Below are positions 7,106-14,432 of a stretch of DNA of 14,432 nucleotides, in pieces. Source of the stretch: Rhodobacterales bacterium 34-62-10 (GTDB taxonomy: Bacteria; Pseudomonadota; Alphaproteobacteria; Rhodobacterales; Rhodobacteraceae); assembly GCA_002282555.1 (NCBI GenBank), contig NCJR01000017.1, positions 1 through 14,432 on the forward strand. Direction: 5' to 3'. The notes under the pieces were generated by a model, which saw only the letters and a program-made list of their open reading frames with translations, did no database searches and was not told where the DNA came from. The position numbers and the translations under genes were made by a program. How positions within the stretch are numbered: the first letter of the stretch is position 1; the number at the start of each line of letters is the position of its first letter.

Positions 7106-8401
7106 TCAGCGATTTTCGATGTCCACATAGTCCCGTGTCGTCTCGCCCATGTAAAGCTGACGCGGGCGTCCGATCTTCATCTGCGGATCGGCGATCATCT
7201 CTTTCCACTGGCTGACCCAGCCCACGGTGCGTGAGAGAGCGAAGATCGGCGTGAACATCGAAGTCGGGAAACCCATCGCTTCAAGAATGATACCCGAGTA
7301 GAAATCGACATTCGGGAACAGCTTTTTCTCGATGAAATAGGGATCGTTGAGCGCGACATGCTCAAGCTCTTTGGCAACCTGCAACAGTGGGTTGTTGTGG
7401 ACGCCCAGAAGTTCCAGCACCTCATCCGCCGATTGCTTGAGCACTTTGGCGCGCGGGTCGGTGTTCTTGTACACCCGGTGACCAAAACCCATCAGGCGGA
7501 AGGGGTCGTTCTTGTCCTTGGCGCGGGCGATGAATTCGGGGATACGGTCAACCGTCCCGATCTCGCGCAGCATCTCGAGGCAGGCCTGGTTCGCGCCGCC
7601 ATGGGCCGGCCCCCAGAGGCAGGCGATCCCGGCGGCGATACAGGCGAAGGGATTCGCCCCCGACGACGAGGCCAGACGCACGGTCGATGTCGAGGCGTTC
7701 TGCTCGTGATCCGCATGCAGCGTCAGGATGCGGTCCATCGCGCGGGCCACGATCGGGTTCACGTGATAGGTTTCAGCCGGAACCGAGAAACACATGTGCA
7801 GGAAGTTCGCCGCGTAATCCAGATCATTGCGCGGATAAACGAAAGGCTGACCGATCGAATATTTATACGCCATCGCAGCAATCGTCGGCATCTTGGCGAT
7901 CAGGCGGATTGACGCGACCTCACGCTGCCAGGGGTCATTCACGTCTAGCGAGTCGTGATAGAAGGCTGACATCGCGCCAACAACGCCCACCATTGTGGCC
8001 ATGGGATGCGCGTCGCGGCGGAAACCGCGGAAGAAGTTGTGCATCTGCTCGTGGATCATCGTGTGGCGTGTCACCAGCGTCTCGAAATCCTCAAGCTGCG
8101 CCGAGGAGGGCAACTCGCCGTAAAGCAGCAGGTAGCACACTTCGAGGAAATGCGATTTCGAGGCCAGTTGATCGATCGGATATCCGCGATGCAGCAGAAT
8201 CCCCTCATCACCGTCGATATAGGTGATGGTGCTGTCGCAGCTGGCAGTCGACGTAAAGCCGGGATCATAAGTGAACACACCCGCCTGTGCATAAAGCTTG
8301 CGGATGTCCACCACATCAGGACCCGCAGTCGGGGTGTACATGGGCAATTCGAAGCTCTTGCCATCGAAGCTGAGCGTCGCAGTCTTGCTGGGTGTCGTCA
8401 T
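7106..8401 (-). CDS. gltA: Citrate synthase
   Basis: This is the cytoplasmic TCA-cycle enzyme that condenses acetyl-CoA with oxaloacetate to citrate. It has 431 residues, typical of the long, hexameric Gram-negative type. The catalytic triad is present as H267 (GPAHGGAN), H308 (GFGHRVYKN) and D366 (NVDFYSG), and the [12 protein letters not shown] signature lies at 229-240. The start at 8401 gives [14 protein letters not shown] and is preceded by GAGGAAGGG (complement of 8408-8416). The frame is open further upstream to 8512, but that would run into gltX. It lies 82 bases downstream of gltX in the same direction, with a strong hairpin between them. An NADH-responsive allosteric type is likely from the family but not shown by the sequence. 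Confidence 0.97.
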   Translation of the reverse strand: MTTPSKTATLSFDGKSFELPMYTPTAGPDVVDIRKLYAQAGVFTYDPGFTSTASCDSTITYIDGDEGILLHRGYPIDQLASKSHFLEVCYLLLYGELPSSAQLEDFETLVTRHTMIHEQMHNFFRGFRRDAHPMATMVGVVGAMSAFYHDSLDVNDPWQREVASIRLIAKMPTIAAMAYKYSIGQPFVYPRNDLDYAANFLHMCFSVPAETYHVNPIVARAMDRILTLHADHEQNASTSTVRLASSSGANPFACIAAGIACLWGPAHGGANQACLEMLREIGTVDRIPEFIARAKDKNDPFRLMGFGHRVYKNTDPRAKVLKQSADEVLELLGVHNNPLLQVAKELEHVALNDPYFIEKKLFPNVDFYSGIILEAMGFPTSMFTPIFALSRTVGWVSQWKEMIADPQMKIGRPRQLYMGETTRDYVDIENR

Positions 8402-8431
8402 TATCGTCCCTTCCTCACTGGCGATGCCCGC

Positions 8432-8484
8432 AGATCGGGTTCGCCTTTCTATTCTGAACACCTGAAGAAAGGGTGACCCGATCT
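8432..8484 (-). other. Two-part hairpin between gltX and gltA
   Basis: AGATCGGGT (8432-8440) is the exact reverse complement of ACCCGATCT (8476-8484), and CCTTTCT (8444-8450) of AGAAAGG (8466-8472). Together they form a 9-bp outer stem, a 3x3 internal loop, a 7-bp inner stem and a 15-base apical loop. One arm touches the gltX stop codon, and the structure ends about 30 bases before the gltA start codon. No T-run follows, so it is not a classical terminator. An mRNA-stability or processing element, an attenuator or a protein-binding dyad are all possible. Confidence 0.55.
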
Positions 8485-9887
8485 CAGGCGGCTGCGTCGA
8501 CCAGGCGAGCAAGGCTCTCCTCGCGGCCCAGCACCAACATCATGTCGAACACACTCGGCGTGGCACTGCGCCCTGCGATGGCGGCCCGCATGGGCCCTGC
8601 CAGCTTGCCGAATGTCATTCCCTGCGTCTGTGCGAATTCGTTCAGGACGTGTTCAAGATCGCCCCGTGTCCAGCTAGCATTTTGCAAATGCGGCGTCAAT
8701 TCTCTCAGTATACCACGGGATACATCGTTGAGATGAATCGCAGCTTTCTCGTCAGCGACAATGGGCCGGTCCGCCAGAATGAACTCTGCTTTTTCAAGCA
8801 GTTCGAAGAATGTTTTTGCCCGTTCCTTGAGGTGCGGCATGGCCGCGAAGAGCATGGCTTTCTTATGGGCGGGCAAGGCAGTCTGTCCGGTCGCTGCGAT
8901 GAAATCCATCAATTCATGCAGCAGTGCAGCATCGGGGGTCGCGGCGATATGCTGACCGCAGATATTCTCAAGCTTCTTGAAATCCAGCCGGGCCGGAGAC
9001 TTGCCGATTCCCGTCAGATCAAACCATTCCCGCGCCTGCGTATCGGTGAAGAACTCGTCATCGCCATGGCTCCAACCCAGTCGGGTCAGATAGTTGCGCA
9101 TGCCCGAGGCCGGATAGCCAAGGGTCTGATATTCCTCGACCCCCAGCGCGCCGTGGCGTTTGGACAGTTTCTTACCGTCAGGCCCATGGATCAGCGGGAT
9201 ATGCGCCCAGACCGGCACGGTCCAGCCCATGGCATGATAGATCATCATCTGGCGGGCGGCATTGTTGAGATGGTCGTCGCCCCGGATCACATGGGTGACG
9301 CCCATATCGTGATCGTCCACCACCACGGCCAGCATGTAGACTGGCGTGCCGTCACCACGCAGCAGAACCATGTCGTCCAACTGGTCGTTACGGATCACGA
9401 CACGGCCCTGCACCTGATCCTCGATCACGGTCTCGCCGTCCTGCGGGGCCTTGATGCGGATCACATAAGGCAGGTCCTTGGGATGTGTTGCGGGATCGGC
9501 GTCACGCCAAGGGCTGCGATAAAGCGTCGATTGCCCCGCTTCGCGTGCGGCCTCGCGGAAGCTTTCGATCTCATCCTGAGAGGCGAAACACTTGTAGGCG
9601 CGTCCTTCGTCCAGCAACTGACGTGCAACGTCGGCATGGCGTGCTGCCCGGGCAAATTGGCTGATCACCTCGCCATCATGGTCCAGACCCAGCCATTTCA
9701 GTCCTTTGAGGATCGCGGTCGTCGCCTCGGGTGTGGACCGCTCCCGATCAGTGTCCTCGATCCTCAGCAGGAATTTTCCACCACGGCCCCGCGCATAAAG
9801 CCAGTTGAACAACGCCGTCCGTGCGCCGCCGATATGCAGATAACCGGTCGGAGACGGTGCGAAACGTGTGACAACAGGGGAGGGCAT
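8484..9887 (-). CDS. gltX: Glutamyl-tRNA synthetase
   Basis: GltX is a class I aminoacyl-tRNA synthetase that charges glutamate onto tRNA-Glu (and tRNA-Gln in organisms using the amidotransferase route). It has 467 residues, the normal length. The ATP-binding HIGH-type motif is at residues 18-21 ([10 protein letters not shown]) and the KMSKS-type motif is KLSKR at 240-244. The Rossmann catalytic core is followed by an alpha-helical anticodon-binding region to the C-terminus. The ATG at 9887 starts [16 protein letters not shown] weak GAAAGG lies 12 bases upstream. It is divergent from comEC across 47 bases and is followed by gltA. Confidence 0.97.
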   Translation of the reverse strand: MPSPVVTRFAPSPTGYLHIGGARTALFNWLYARGRGGKFLLRIEDTDRERSTPEATTAILKGLKWLGLDHDGEVISQFARAARHADVARQLLDEGRAYKCFASQDEIESFREAAREAGQSTLYRSPWRDADPATHPKDLPYVIRIKAPQDGETVIEDQVQGRVVIRNDQLDDMVLLRGDGTPVYMLAVVVDDHDMGVTHVIRGDDHLNNAARQMMIYHAMGWTVPVWAHIPLIHGPDGKKLSKRHGALGVEEYQTLGYPASGMRNYLTRLGWSHGDDEFFTDTQAREWFDLTGIGKSPARLDFKKLENICGQHIAATPDAALLHELMDFIAATGQTALPAHKKAMLFAAMPHLKERAKTFFELLEKAEFILADRPIVADEKAAIHLNDVSRGILRELTPHLQNASWTRGDLEHVLNEFAQTQGMTFGKLAGPMRAAIAGRSATPSVFDMMLVLGREESLARLVDAAA

Positions 9888-9934
9888 GGGCGCGTTTAAC
9901 CTTTCGGTAACCAGGGTAGGTATAGCCTTGCCGC
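9888..9934. promoter_or_regulatory. Divergent gltX/comEC intergenic region
   Basis: All upstream control signals for the two divergent genes must fit in these 47 bases or reach into the genes. GGTATAGC at 9919-9926 reads as TATAGC towards comEC (8 bases before its ATG) and TATACC towards gltX (32 bases before its ATG), so the two -10 elements may overlap. No convincing -35 element was found on either side. Confidence 0.3.
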
Positions 9935-12085
9935 ATGTCTAGCGATGCTGGACGCAAGGGGCAAGAGTTGCGGAACCTGCATCTGATCGACACATTCCTG
10001 GAGGGGCAGCGCGGGCATTTGTTTCCCTGGGTTGCCGTGTTCATCGGCCTTGGCGCAAGCCTGTGGTTCGTGTTGCCGCAAGAGCCCGGCGCGGCGGTAT
10101 ATGGGGTTGCGGCTGTCACGCTCGGGATCGGGGCCGTAATGCGTTTCGCCGGGAATGAACGCGGGTATCCGGTTGCGGTTATGCTGGCCTGTCTTGCCTT
10201 GGGTGTGCTGGCTGCAGGGGTGCGGGTGCATACTGTCGCCAGCCCAACGCTGGATTTTCGGTATTACGGCCCGGTGCAGGGACGTATCGTCTGGATTGAT
10301 CGGTCACAAAGCGATGTGATCAGGCTGACGCTGGACAGGGTGGTTCTGGAACGGACAACACCGGAACGGACGCCGGACAGGGTGCGTGTGTCACTGCACG
10401 GCAAGGAAACATATCACGAACCCAAGGCCGGTCAGACCGTGATCCTGACCGGCCATCTTTCGGCCCCGGACGGTCCGGTCGAGCCGGGTGGTTTTGACTT
10501 TCGGCGTATGGCCTATTTCGAACGTTTGGGGGCCGTCGGGTATACGCGCAATCCTGTCCTGCTCTGGCAGCCCCCTGAGGCGGGAACGCAGACTGTTGAC
10601 CGGATGCGAAGCCATCTGGCCACGGCCATGCTGCGCGCCATGCCATCCGAAGCGGGCGCCTTCGCAACGGGCGCGATGACCGGCGACCGCTCGGCCATTT
10701 CGCAGGACACGGCGGCGGCACTCCGGGATTCGGGGTTGGCGCATCTTCTGGCCATTTCAGGAATGAACCTTGCCTTTCTGATAGCCTTCGTCTTTGCGCT
10801 GATCCGCTATGGCGTGGCGCTGATCCCGCCATTGGCACTGCGCGTGAGCGCCAAGAAAATCGCGGCACTGGTATCGCTGGGCGTCGCCTTTTTCTATCTG
10901 CTGCTTTCGGGGTCGAATGTCGCAACAGAGCGCGCTTTCATCATGGTGACCGTCATGCTGGGGGCGGTGCTTCTGGACCGGCAAGCCCTGACCCTGCGCT
11001 CGGTGGCACTGGCCGGGATCATCCTGATCCTGTGGAAACCCGAAAGCCTGTTGGCCCCGGGGTTTCAGATGTCATTTGCGGCCACCACAGCCTTAATCGC
11101 GGGCTTTGCTGCCATGCAGGACAGGATGGAGCCGGGTCGCGTGCCGCGCTGGGTCGTGCCTTTGGTCACGCTTGTGATGTCCTCGGTCATCGGAGGGCTG
11201 GCCTCCGGTCCTTACGCCGCCGCCAGTTTCAACCGCTATGCCGATTTTGGTTTGCTGGCCAATCTGCTGACCGTTCCGGTGATGGGGGCGGTGGTGATGC
11301 CGGCGGGAGCGATGGCGGCACTTCTGGCGCCGCTGGGGTTGTCGGCCATTCCGCTTTGGGTGATGGAGATGGGTTCTGCCTGGATCCTGAGCGTGGCCCA
11401 CTGGGTCGCCGGTTTGGAGGGCGCGGTGACCGGGGTTGTCTCGCCTTCGGCCAGCGTATTTCCGCTGATCACGCTGGGGATGCTGTGGGTGATCCTGTGG
11501 CAAGGCAAGCTGCGGTTCGCAGGCCTTGTTCCGGTCATGCTGGCCCTGTGGTTTTGGTCTGACGCGCCCCGCCCGGCGCTGTTGGTCGCACGCGATGGCA
11601 GTCTGATCGGAGTGACAGGCCCCGAAGGTCGTGTCTTGTCAAAAGAGCGAGGCGCAGGATTCGCAGCGCGGTCCTGGCTGGAGAACGACGGCGATCTTGA
11701 GGAGGCGGAACTCGCTGCCGCGCGGGAGGGGTTTGCCGGGCCACGCAATGCGCGAACGATCACGCTGGGGTCGATCCGCATCGTGGTTCTGACTGGAAAG
11801 ACCGGTCTTGCGCAGGTGAAAAGTGCTTGCTCCCAGACGGAGCTGATCATCCTGGCCGCACCTCTGCCTGACCCACCGGAAGGGTGCCGTGTGGTGGATC
11901 AAACCCTTCTGACCAGAACCGGGCCATTGGCTTTCTGGCCAGAGGGAGACGGGCTGCGTGTGCAGATGACCGAAACTGCATCACGACGCTGGTCCCACCC
12001 GATCACGTCGGAGCCATTGCCACAGGCCGCGCTTGCCCCTGTGCTACCAAGGCGCAGTGCAACTGCTGATTCACATCAAGAATGA
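9935..12085 (+). CDS. comEC: ComEC/Rec2-type DNA-uptake channel protein
   Basis: ComEC is an inner-membrane protein that forms the path for single-stranded DNA into the cytoplasm in transformation, and in R. capsulatus is reported as needed to receive GTA DNA. It has 716 residues. The order is N-terminal membrane helices (about 29-93), a DUF4131/OB-like periplasmic part (about 105-210, with the PGGFDFRR motif), the multi-pass Competence domain (about 235-540) with the signature [12 protein letters not shown] near 268-281, and a C-terminal soluble part. The usual LH of SGLHxG is MN here (N278). No HxHxDH metallo-beta-lactamase motif is visible in the C-terminal part. The ATG at 9935 has no adjacent ribosome-binding site. 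An in-frame TTG at 9968, behind AAGGGG at 9956-9961, is a credible alternative start. Confidence 0.92.
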   Translation: MSSDAGRKGQELRNLHLIDTFLEGQRGHLFPWVAVFIGLGASLWFVLPQEPGAAVYGVAAVTLGIGAVMRFAGNERGYPVAVMLACLALGVLAAGVRVHTVASPTLDFRYYGPVQGRIVWIDRSQSDVIRLTLDRVVLERTTPERTPDRVRVSLHGKETYHEPKAGQTVILTGHLSAPDGPVEPGGFDFRRMAYFERLGAVGYTRNPVLLWQPPEAGTQTVDRMRSHLATAMLRAMPSEAGAFATGAMTGDRSAISQDTAAALRDSGLAHLLAISGMNLAFLIAFVFALIRYGVALIPPLALRVSAKKIAALVSLGVAFFYLLLSGSNVATERAFIMVTVMLGAVLLDRQALTLRSVALAGIILILWKPESLLAPGFQMSFAATTALIAGFAAMQDRMEPGRVPRWVVPLVTLVMSSVIGGLASGPYAAASFNRYADFGLLANLLTVPVMGAVVMPAGAMAALLAPLGLSAIPLWVMEMGSAWILSVAHWVAGLEGAVTGVVSPSASVFPLITLGMLWVILWQGKLRFAGLVPVMLALWFWSDAPRPALLVARDGSLIGVTGPEGRVLSKERGAGFAARSWLENDGDLEEAELAAAREGFAGPRNARTITLGSIRIVVLTGKTGLAQVKSACSQTELIILAAPLPDPPEGCRVVDQTLLTRTGPLAFWPEGDGLRVQMTETASRRWSHPITSEPLPQAALAPVLPRRSATADSHQE

Positions 12086-12108
12086 AGGGCACGCAGACCG
12101 CGTGCCCT
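12086..12108. terminator. Stem-loop between convergent comEC and lexA
   Basis: AGGGCACGC (12086-12094) pairs perfectly with GCGTGCCCT (12100-12108) around a 5-base loop, starting right after the comEC stop. lexA ends at 12131 on the other strand. There is no T-run on either side, so it may act as a weak terminator or a 3'-end stabiliser for both transcripts. Confidence 0.55.
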
Positions 12109-12130
12109 GAGATCGAGCGGTGTCATATCG

Positions 12131-12847
12131 TCAATAGGTGCGGATTAGCCCGACCAGACGCCCCTGCACCTTGACCATGTGATCCGCATAGACGCGGGTT
12201 TCATAGGCTGGATTCGCCGCTTCAAGCGCGATTGTATTGCCGCGGCGCATGAAACGTTTCAGCGTTGCTTCCTGATCTTCGACCAGAGCCACGACGATAT
12301 CGCCATTGTCTGCGGTAGACGTCTCGCGGATCACGACCACATCGCCATCGTTGATCCCGGCCTCGATCATGGAGTCGCCACGCACCTCAAGCGCGTAATG
12401 CTCGCCACGTCCGCTGAGCATGGAACTGGGGACTGTCACGGAATGCGAGGCATGGCTGATCGCTTCGATCGGGACGCCAGCCGCGATGCGGCCCATGACG
12501 GGCAATTCCGTCGCCTCGATCACCTGTACGGGCAGGGCGCGGGCCGGGGGGGGGCTGTCGGGACGATCACCGTCGATCACCCGCGGCTCGAACCCGGATG
12601 GCGCGCTGCGTCCGTTCTGTTTTTCGGCCATGGCGTCGGGCAGTTTCACGATCTCGATCGCGCGGGCCCGATGAGCAAGACGGCGGATGAAGCCCCGCTC
12701 TTCCAGCGCGGTGATCAGCCGGTGGATACCCGATTTCGACCGCAGATCCAGCGCCTCCTTCATCTCGTCGAACGAGGGGGGGACGCCATCGCTTTGCAGC
12801 CGGGTCTGGATGAATTCCAGCAGGTCACGTTGTTTCTTTGTCAGCAT
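12131..12847 (-). CDS. lexA: LexA repressor
   Basis: LexA is the SOS-response repressor, which self-cleaves when stimulated by RecA filaments. The 238-residue product starts [13 protein letters not shown], with an N-terminal winged helix-turn-helix (about 1-68). A Pro/Asp-rich linker (about 70-112) makes it longer than E. coli LexA, as is usual in alphaproteobacteria. The S24 peptidase domain follows. The cleavage site is A123-G124 (RIAAGVP), the nucleophile is S159 (GDSM) and the general base is K197 (ATLKRF), so it should be active. The ATG at 12847 is chosen for family fit and AGAGGAAG 8 bases upstream; the frame continues open to 12931. It lies 131 bases downstream of moeA with its own LexA-controlled promoter. 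Confidence 0.96.
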   Translation of the reverse strand: MLTKKQRDLLEFIQTRLQSDGVPPSFDEMKEALDLRSKSGIHRLITALEERGFIRRLAHRARAIEIVKLPDAMAEKQNGRSAPSGFEPRVIDGDRPDSPPPARALPVQVIEATELPVMGRIAAGVPIEAISHASHSVTVPSSMLSGRGEHYALEVRGDSMIEAGINDGDVVVIRETSTADNGDIVVALVEDQEATLKRFMRRGNTIALEAANPAYETRVYADHMVKVQGRLVGLIRTY

Positions 12848-12921
12848 CGGATCGCTTCCTCTGGATCGGGCACGGGCGGTCGTCAGATGCCAAACCGTGC
12901 AGAACGGGTCAATTCCCCTTT

Positions 12922-12950
12922 GTTCTGCCATTGTTCCCGTTTTGTGTCAA
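12922..12950 (-). promoter_or_regulatory. lexA promoter with LexA (SOS) box
   Basis: GTTC-N7-GTTC at 12922-12936 (GAAC-N7-GAAC on the lexA strand) matches the alphaproteobacterial LexA operator. A perfect TTGACA -35 sits at 12950-12945. With a 17-base spacer the -10 would be the weak CAGAAC at 12927-12922, inside the box, so bound LexA would block polymerase. This predicts autoregulation of lexA with an mRNA leader of roughly 70 bases. Confidence 0.85.
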
Positions 12951-12978
12951 CTGATCCTTGCGGGTACCCGTACACAGC

Positions 12979-14172
12979 TCAGTCGGCCAAAGGCAAGACT
13001 TCGACCATCTCGCCTTTGCCGCGCGGCCCGTCATGCGGTGGTCGGATCAGAAGGGCATTCGCCTCGGACAGAACGGTCAACAAGGAACTGTCCTGCCGGT
13101 CAAAGGCACCCACCTCGCGCCCGGACGGTCCATCCGTCAGGCGGGCGCGCATGTAATGGGCGCGTGGGCCGTTGCCATCGACCGCGGCCGTCAGTGTCGC
13201 ATGCAGAAGCGGGGGCAGCACATCGGTCAGCCCCAGCATGGCGCGCAACATCGGCAGCAGGAACAGATGCCCGCAGACAATGGCCGAGACCGGATTTCCC
13301 GGCAGGCCAAGATAGGGCGTGCCATCCGCAAATGCGCCCGCAATCAGGGGTTTGCCGGGGCGCATCGCGATTTTGTAGAAGCTCTGCTTCAGCCCGAACC
13401 TGGCGGCCACCTCAGCCACCAGATCATGATCCCCGACCGAGGCACCACCGATGGTGACAATCAGATCGGCCCCCATCGCCATGTCATAGACGGTCATCAA
13501 CGATGCTTCTGTATCGCGCGCGATCGGCAGCAGTCTGACCTGTCCGCCGACGCTTTCGATCATCGCTTTCAGCGCGAACAGGTTCGAGGCGATGATCTGA
13601 TCATCGCGCGGATCCTCGCCGGGCATGACCAACTCGTCCCCGGTGGCGATAATTGCCACCTCGGGTTTGCGCGTCACGGGGATATGCTGCGCGTTCATCG
13701 CCGCCAGCAGCGCGAGCTCCGACGGTCCCAGCCGGCGGGGGGCGGTCAACATGTAGTCAGACGCGAAATCAGCGCCTTGCGCACGAATGTTCAGGCTTTT
13801 GTCCAGCTTGTCCCCAAGGGTGATCCGGTCACCGGTCCGGCGCACATCTTCCTGAATGACCACGCGATCCGCGCCAAGCGGTACGGGCGCGCCGGTAAAA
13901 ATCCGCAGCGCCTCGCCTGTGTTGATCTGTCCGTGCCATGCATGGCCCGCAGCGGCCTCGCCCACGACGCGCAGCACCGCGCCGGGCTGGACATCCTGTG
14001 ATCGCAGGGCATAGCCATCCATGGCCGAGGCCGCAAAGGGCGGTTGCGCGCGCCCCGCCTTCACATCCGACGCCAGAACACGCCTGGACGCGCGCGTCAA
14101 AGGCACCTGTTCAATCGGCAAGGGGCGCACCAGTGCAAGGCACAAGTTCTGCGCTTCGGAAACGGTGATCAT
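12979..14172 (-). CDS. moeA: Molybdopterin molybdenumtransferase
   Basis: MoeA inserts molybdate into adenylated molybdopterin, the last common step of molybdenum cofactor synthesis, in the cytoplasm. It has 397 residues, the usual length. Visible signatures are SAMDGYAL (49-56), [12 protein letters not shown] (91-102), ATGDEL (176-181), GGASVGDHD (242-250) and GLPGNPVS (289-296). Its ATG overlaps the moaC stop by 4 bases (ATGA), so the two are translationally coupled. lexA lies downstream in the same direction behind its own promoter. No molybdate riboswitch or ModE site is visible in the part seen. Confidence 0.97.
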   Translation of the reverse strand: MITVSEAQNLCLALVRPLPIEQVPLTRASRRVLASDVKAGRAQPPFAASAMDGYALRSQDVQPGAVLRVVGEAAAGHAWHGQINTGEALRIFTGAPVPLGADRVVIQEDVRRTGDRITLGDKLDKSLNIRAQGADFASDYMLTAPRRLGPSELALLAAMNAQHIPVTRKPEVAIIATGDELVMPGEDPRDDQIIASNLFALKAMIESVGGQVRLLPIARDTEASLMTVYDMAMGADLIVTIGGASVGDHDLVAEVAARFGLKQSFYKIAMRPGKPLIAGAFADGTPYLGLPGNPVSAIVCGHLFLLPMLRAMLGLTDVLPPLLHATLTAAVDGNGPRAHYMRARLTDGPSGREVGAFDRQDSSLLTVLSEANALLIRPPHDGPRGKGEMVEVLPLAD

Positions 14173-14432
14173 TCCGCCTGATACCTTCCTGATTTACCGC
14201 CGTCTTTCAGCGTGACATGGATGCCGCCGATCTCCATCGCCTTGTCCACGGCTTTGGTCATGTCGTAGACGGTCAAGGCGGCGGTGCTGACGGCGGTCAG
14301 GGCCTCCATCTCGACACCGGTCTGGCCAGTGGTTTTGACGGTGGCTTCGATCCGCACGCCGGGCAGGTCGGGGTCAAGGGTCAGATCAACCGCGACCTTG
14401 GTGATGGGCAGCGGGTGGCAAAGCGGGATCAG
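14169..14432 (-). CDS. moaC: Cyclic pyranopterin monophosphate synthase MoaC, 5' end outside the window
   Basis: MoaC acts with MoaA to convert GTP to cyclic pyranopterin monophosphate, the first stage of molybdenum cofactor synthesis. The frame is open to the window edge, and the 87 residues seen begin [13 protein letters not shown], the conserved MoaC motif. They continue with [23 protein letters not shown] and end with [12 protein letters not shown], giving the C-terminal half of the protein. The in-frame GTG at 14357 is internal. The stop overlaps the moeA start by 4 bases. In Rhodobacterales trpC usually lies upstream, but that is outside this window. Confidence 0.95.
   Translation of the reverse strand: MIPLCHPLPITKVAVDLTLDPDLPGVRIEATVKTTGQTGVEMEALTAVSTAALTVYDMTKAVDKAMEIGGIHVTLKDGGKSGRYQAE

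Noticed and set aside
8649..9899. 416-codon open frame on the plus strand opposite gltX
   Set aside because: It lies opposite a full-length GltX with both synthetase motifs. No family features, start signal or operon context support it.
12961..12970. CGGGTACCCG palindrome 8 bases after the moeA stop
   Set aside because: A perfect 10-base palindrome with no room for a stable loop and no T-run. It is too short to support as a terminator or operator.
12958..14001. 347-codon open frame on the plus strand opposite moeA
   Set aside because: It is a shadow of moeA, with Arg/Gln/His-rich composition and no recognisable domain.

Overview
The window is a GC-rich, gene-dense chromosomal segment from an alphaproteobacterium, most likely of the Rhodobacterales (Rhodobacter/Roseobacter/Paracoccus group). 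The reasons are the protein-level resemblance of every gene, the order gltA-gltX / comEC / lexA-moeA-moaC, a GTTC-N7-GTTC LexA operator of the alphaproteobacterial type, and a holin of the gene-transfer-agent (GTA) release family. It reads as core chromosome: I see no insertion sequences, tRNAs, rRNAs or CRISPR arrays. The genes are nearly contiguous, with no gene-free gap above about 130 bases.

Left part, plus strand (1-7006). The order is the 3' portion of murI (glutamate racemase), argC (arginine biosynthesis), ccmE (periplasmic haem chaperone), a two-gene lysis cassette (GH108-type N-acetylmuramidase overlapping a GTA-type holin), ccmF (haem lyase core subunit), ccmH (apocytochrome c thioreductase) and a PaaG-like enoyl-CoA hydratase/isomerase. 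The lysis cassette splits the cytochrome c maturation genes: ccmE lies before it and ccmF-ccmH after it. A GC hairpin with a T-rich tail follows ccmE, and a promoter-like element precedes ccmF, so the cassette may be its own transcription unit. A perfect 10-bp inverted repeat at 7059-7084 ends the rightward block.

Middle part, minus strand (7106-9887). gltX (glutamyl-tRNA synthetase) is followed downstream by gltA (citrate synthase). The 82-base gap between them holds a long two-part hairpin. comEC (DNA-uptake channel, plus strand, 9935-12085) is divergent from gltX across 47 bases.

Right part, minus strand (12131-14432). moaC (truncated by the window edge) and moeA overlap by 4 bases and make molybdenum cofactor. 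lexA follows, behind its own promoter, in which a LexA box sits immediately downstream of a TTGACA -35 element. A stem-loop separates the convergent comEC and lexA ends.

The most interesting theme is gene transfer. The window carries an unlinked GTA-style lysis pair (particle release), comEC (recipient DNA entry) and lexA (reported to affect GTA production in Rhodobacter capsulatus) within about 10 kb of otherwise housekeeping genes. The muramidase has a predicted Ca2+-binding loop, and its start codon sits just behind a hairpin that would hide its only G-rich candidate ribosome-binding segment.
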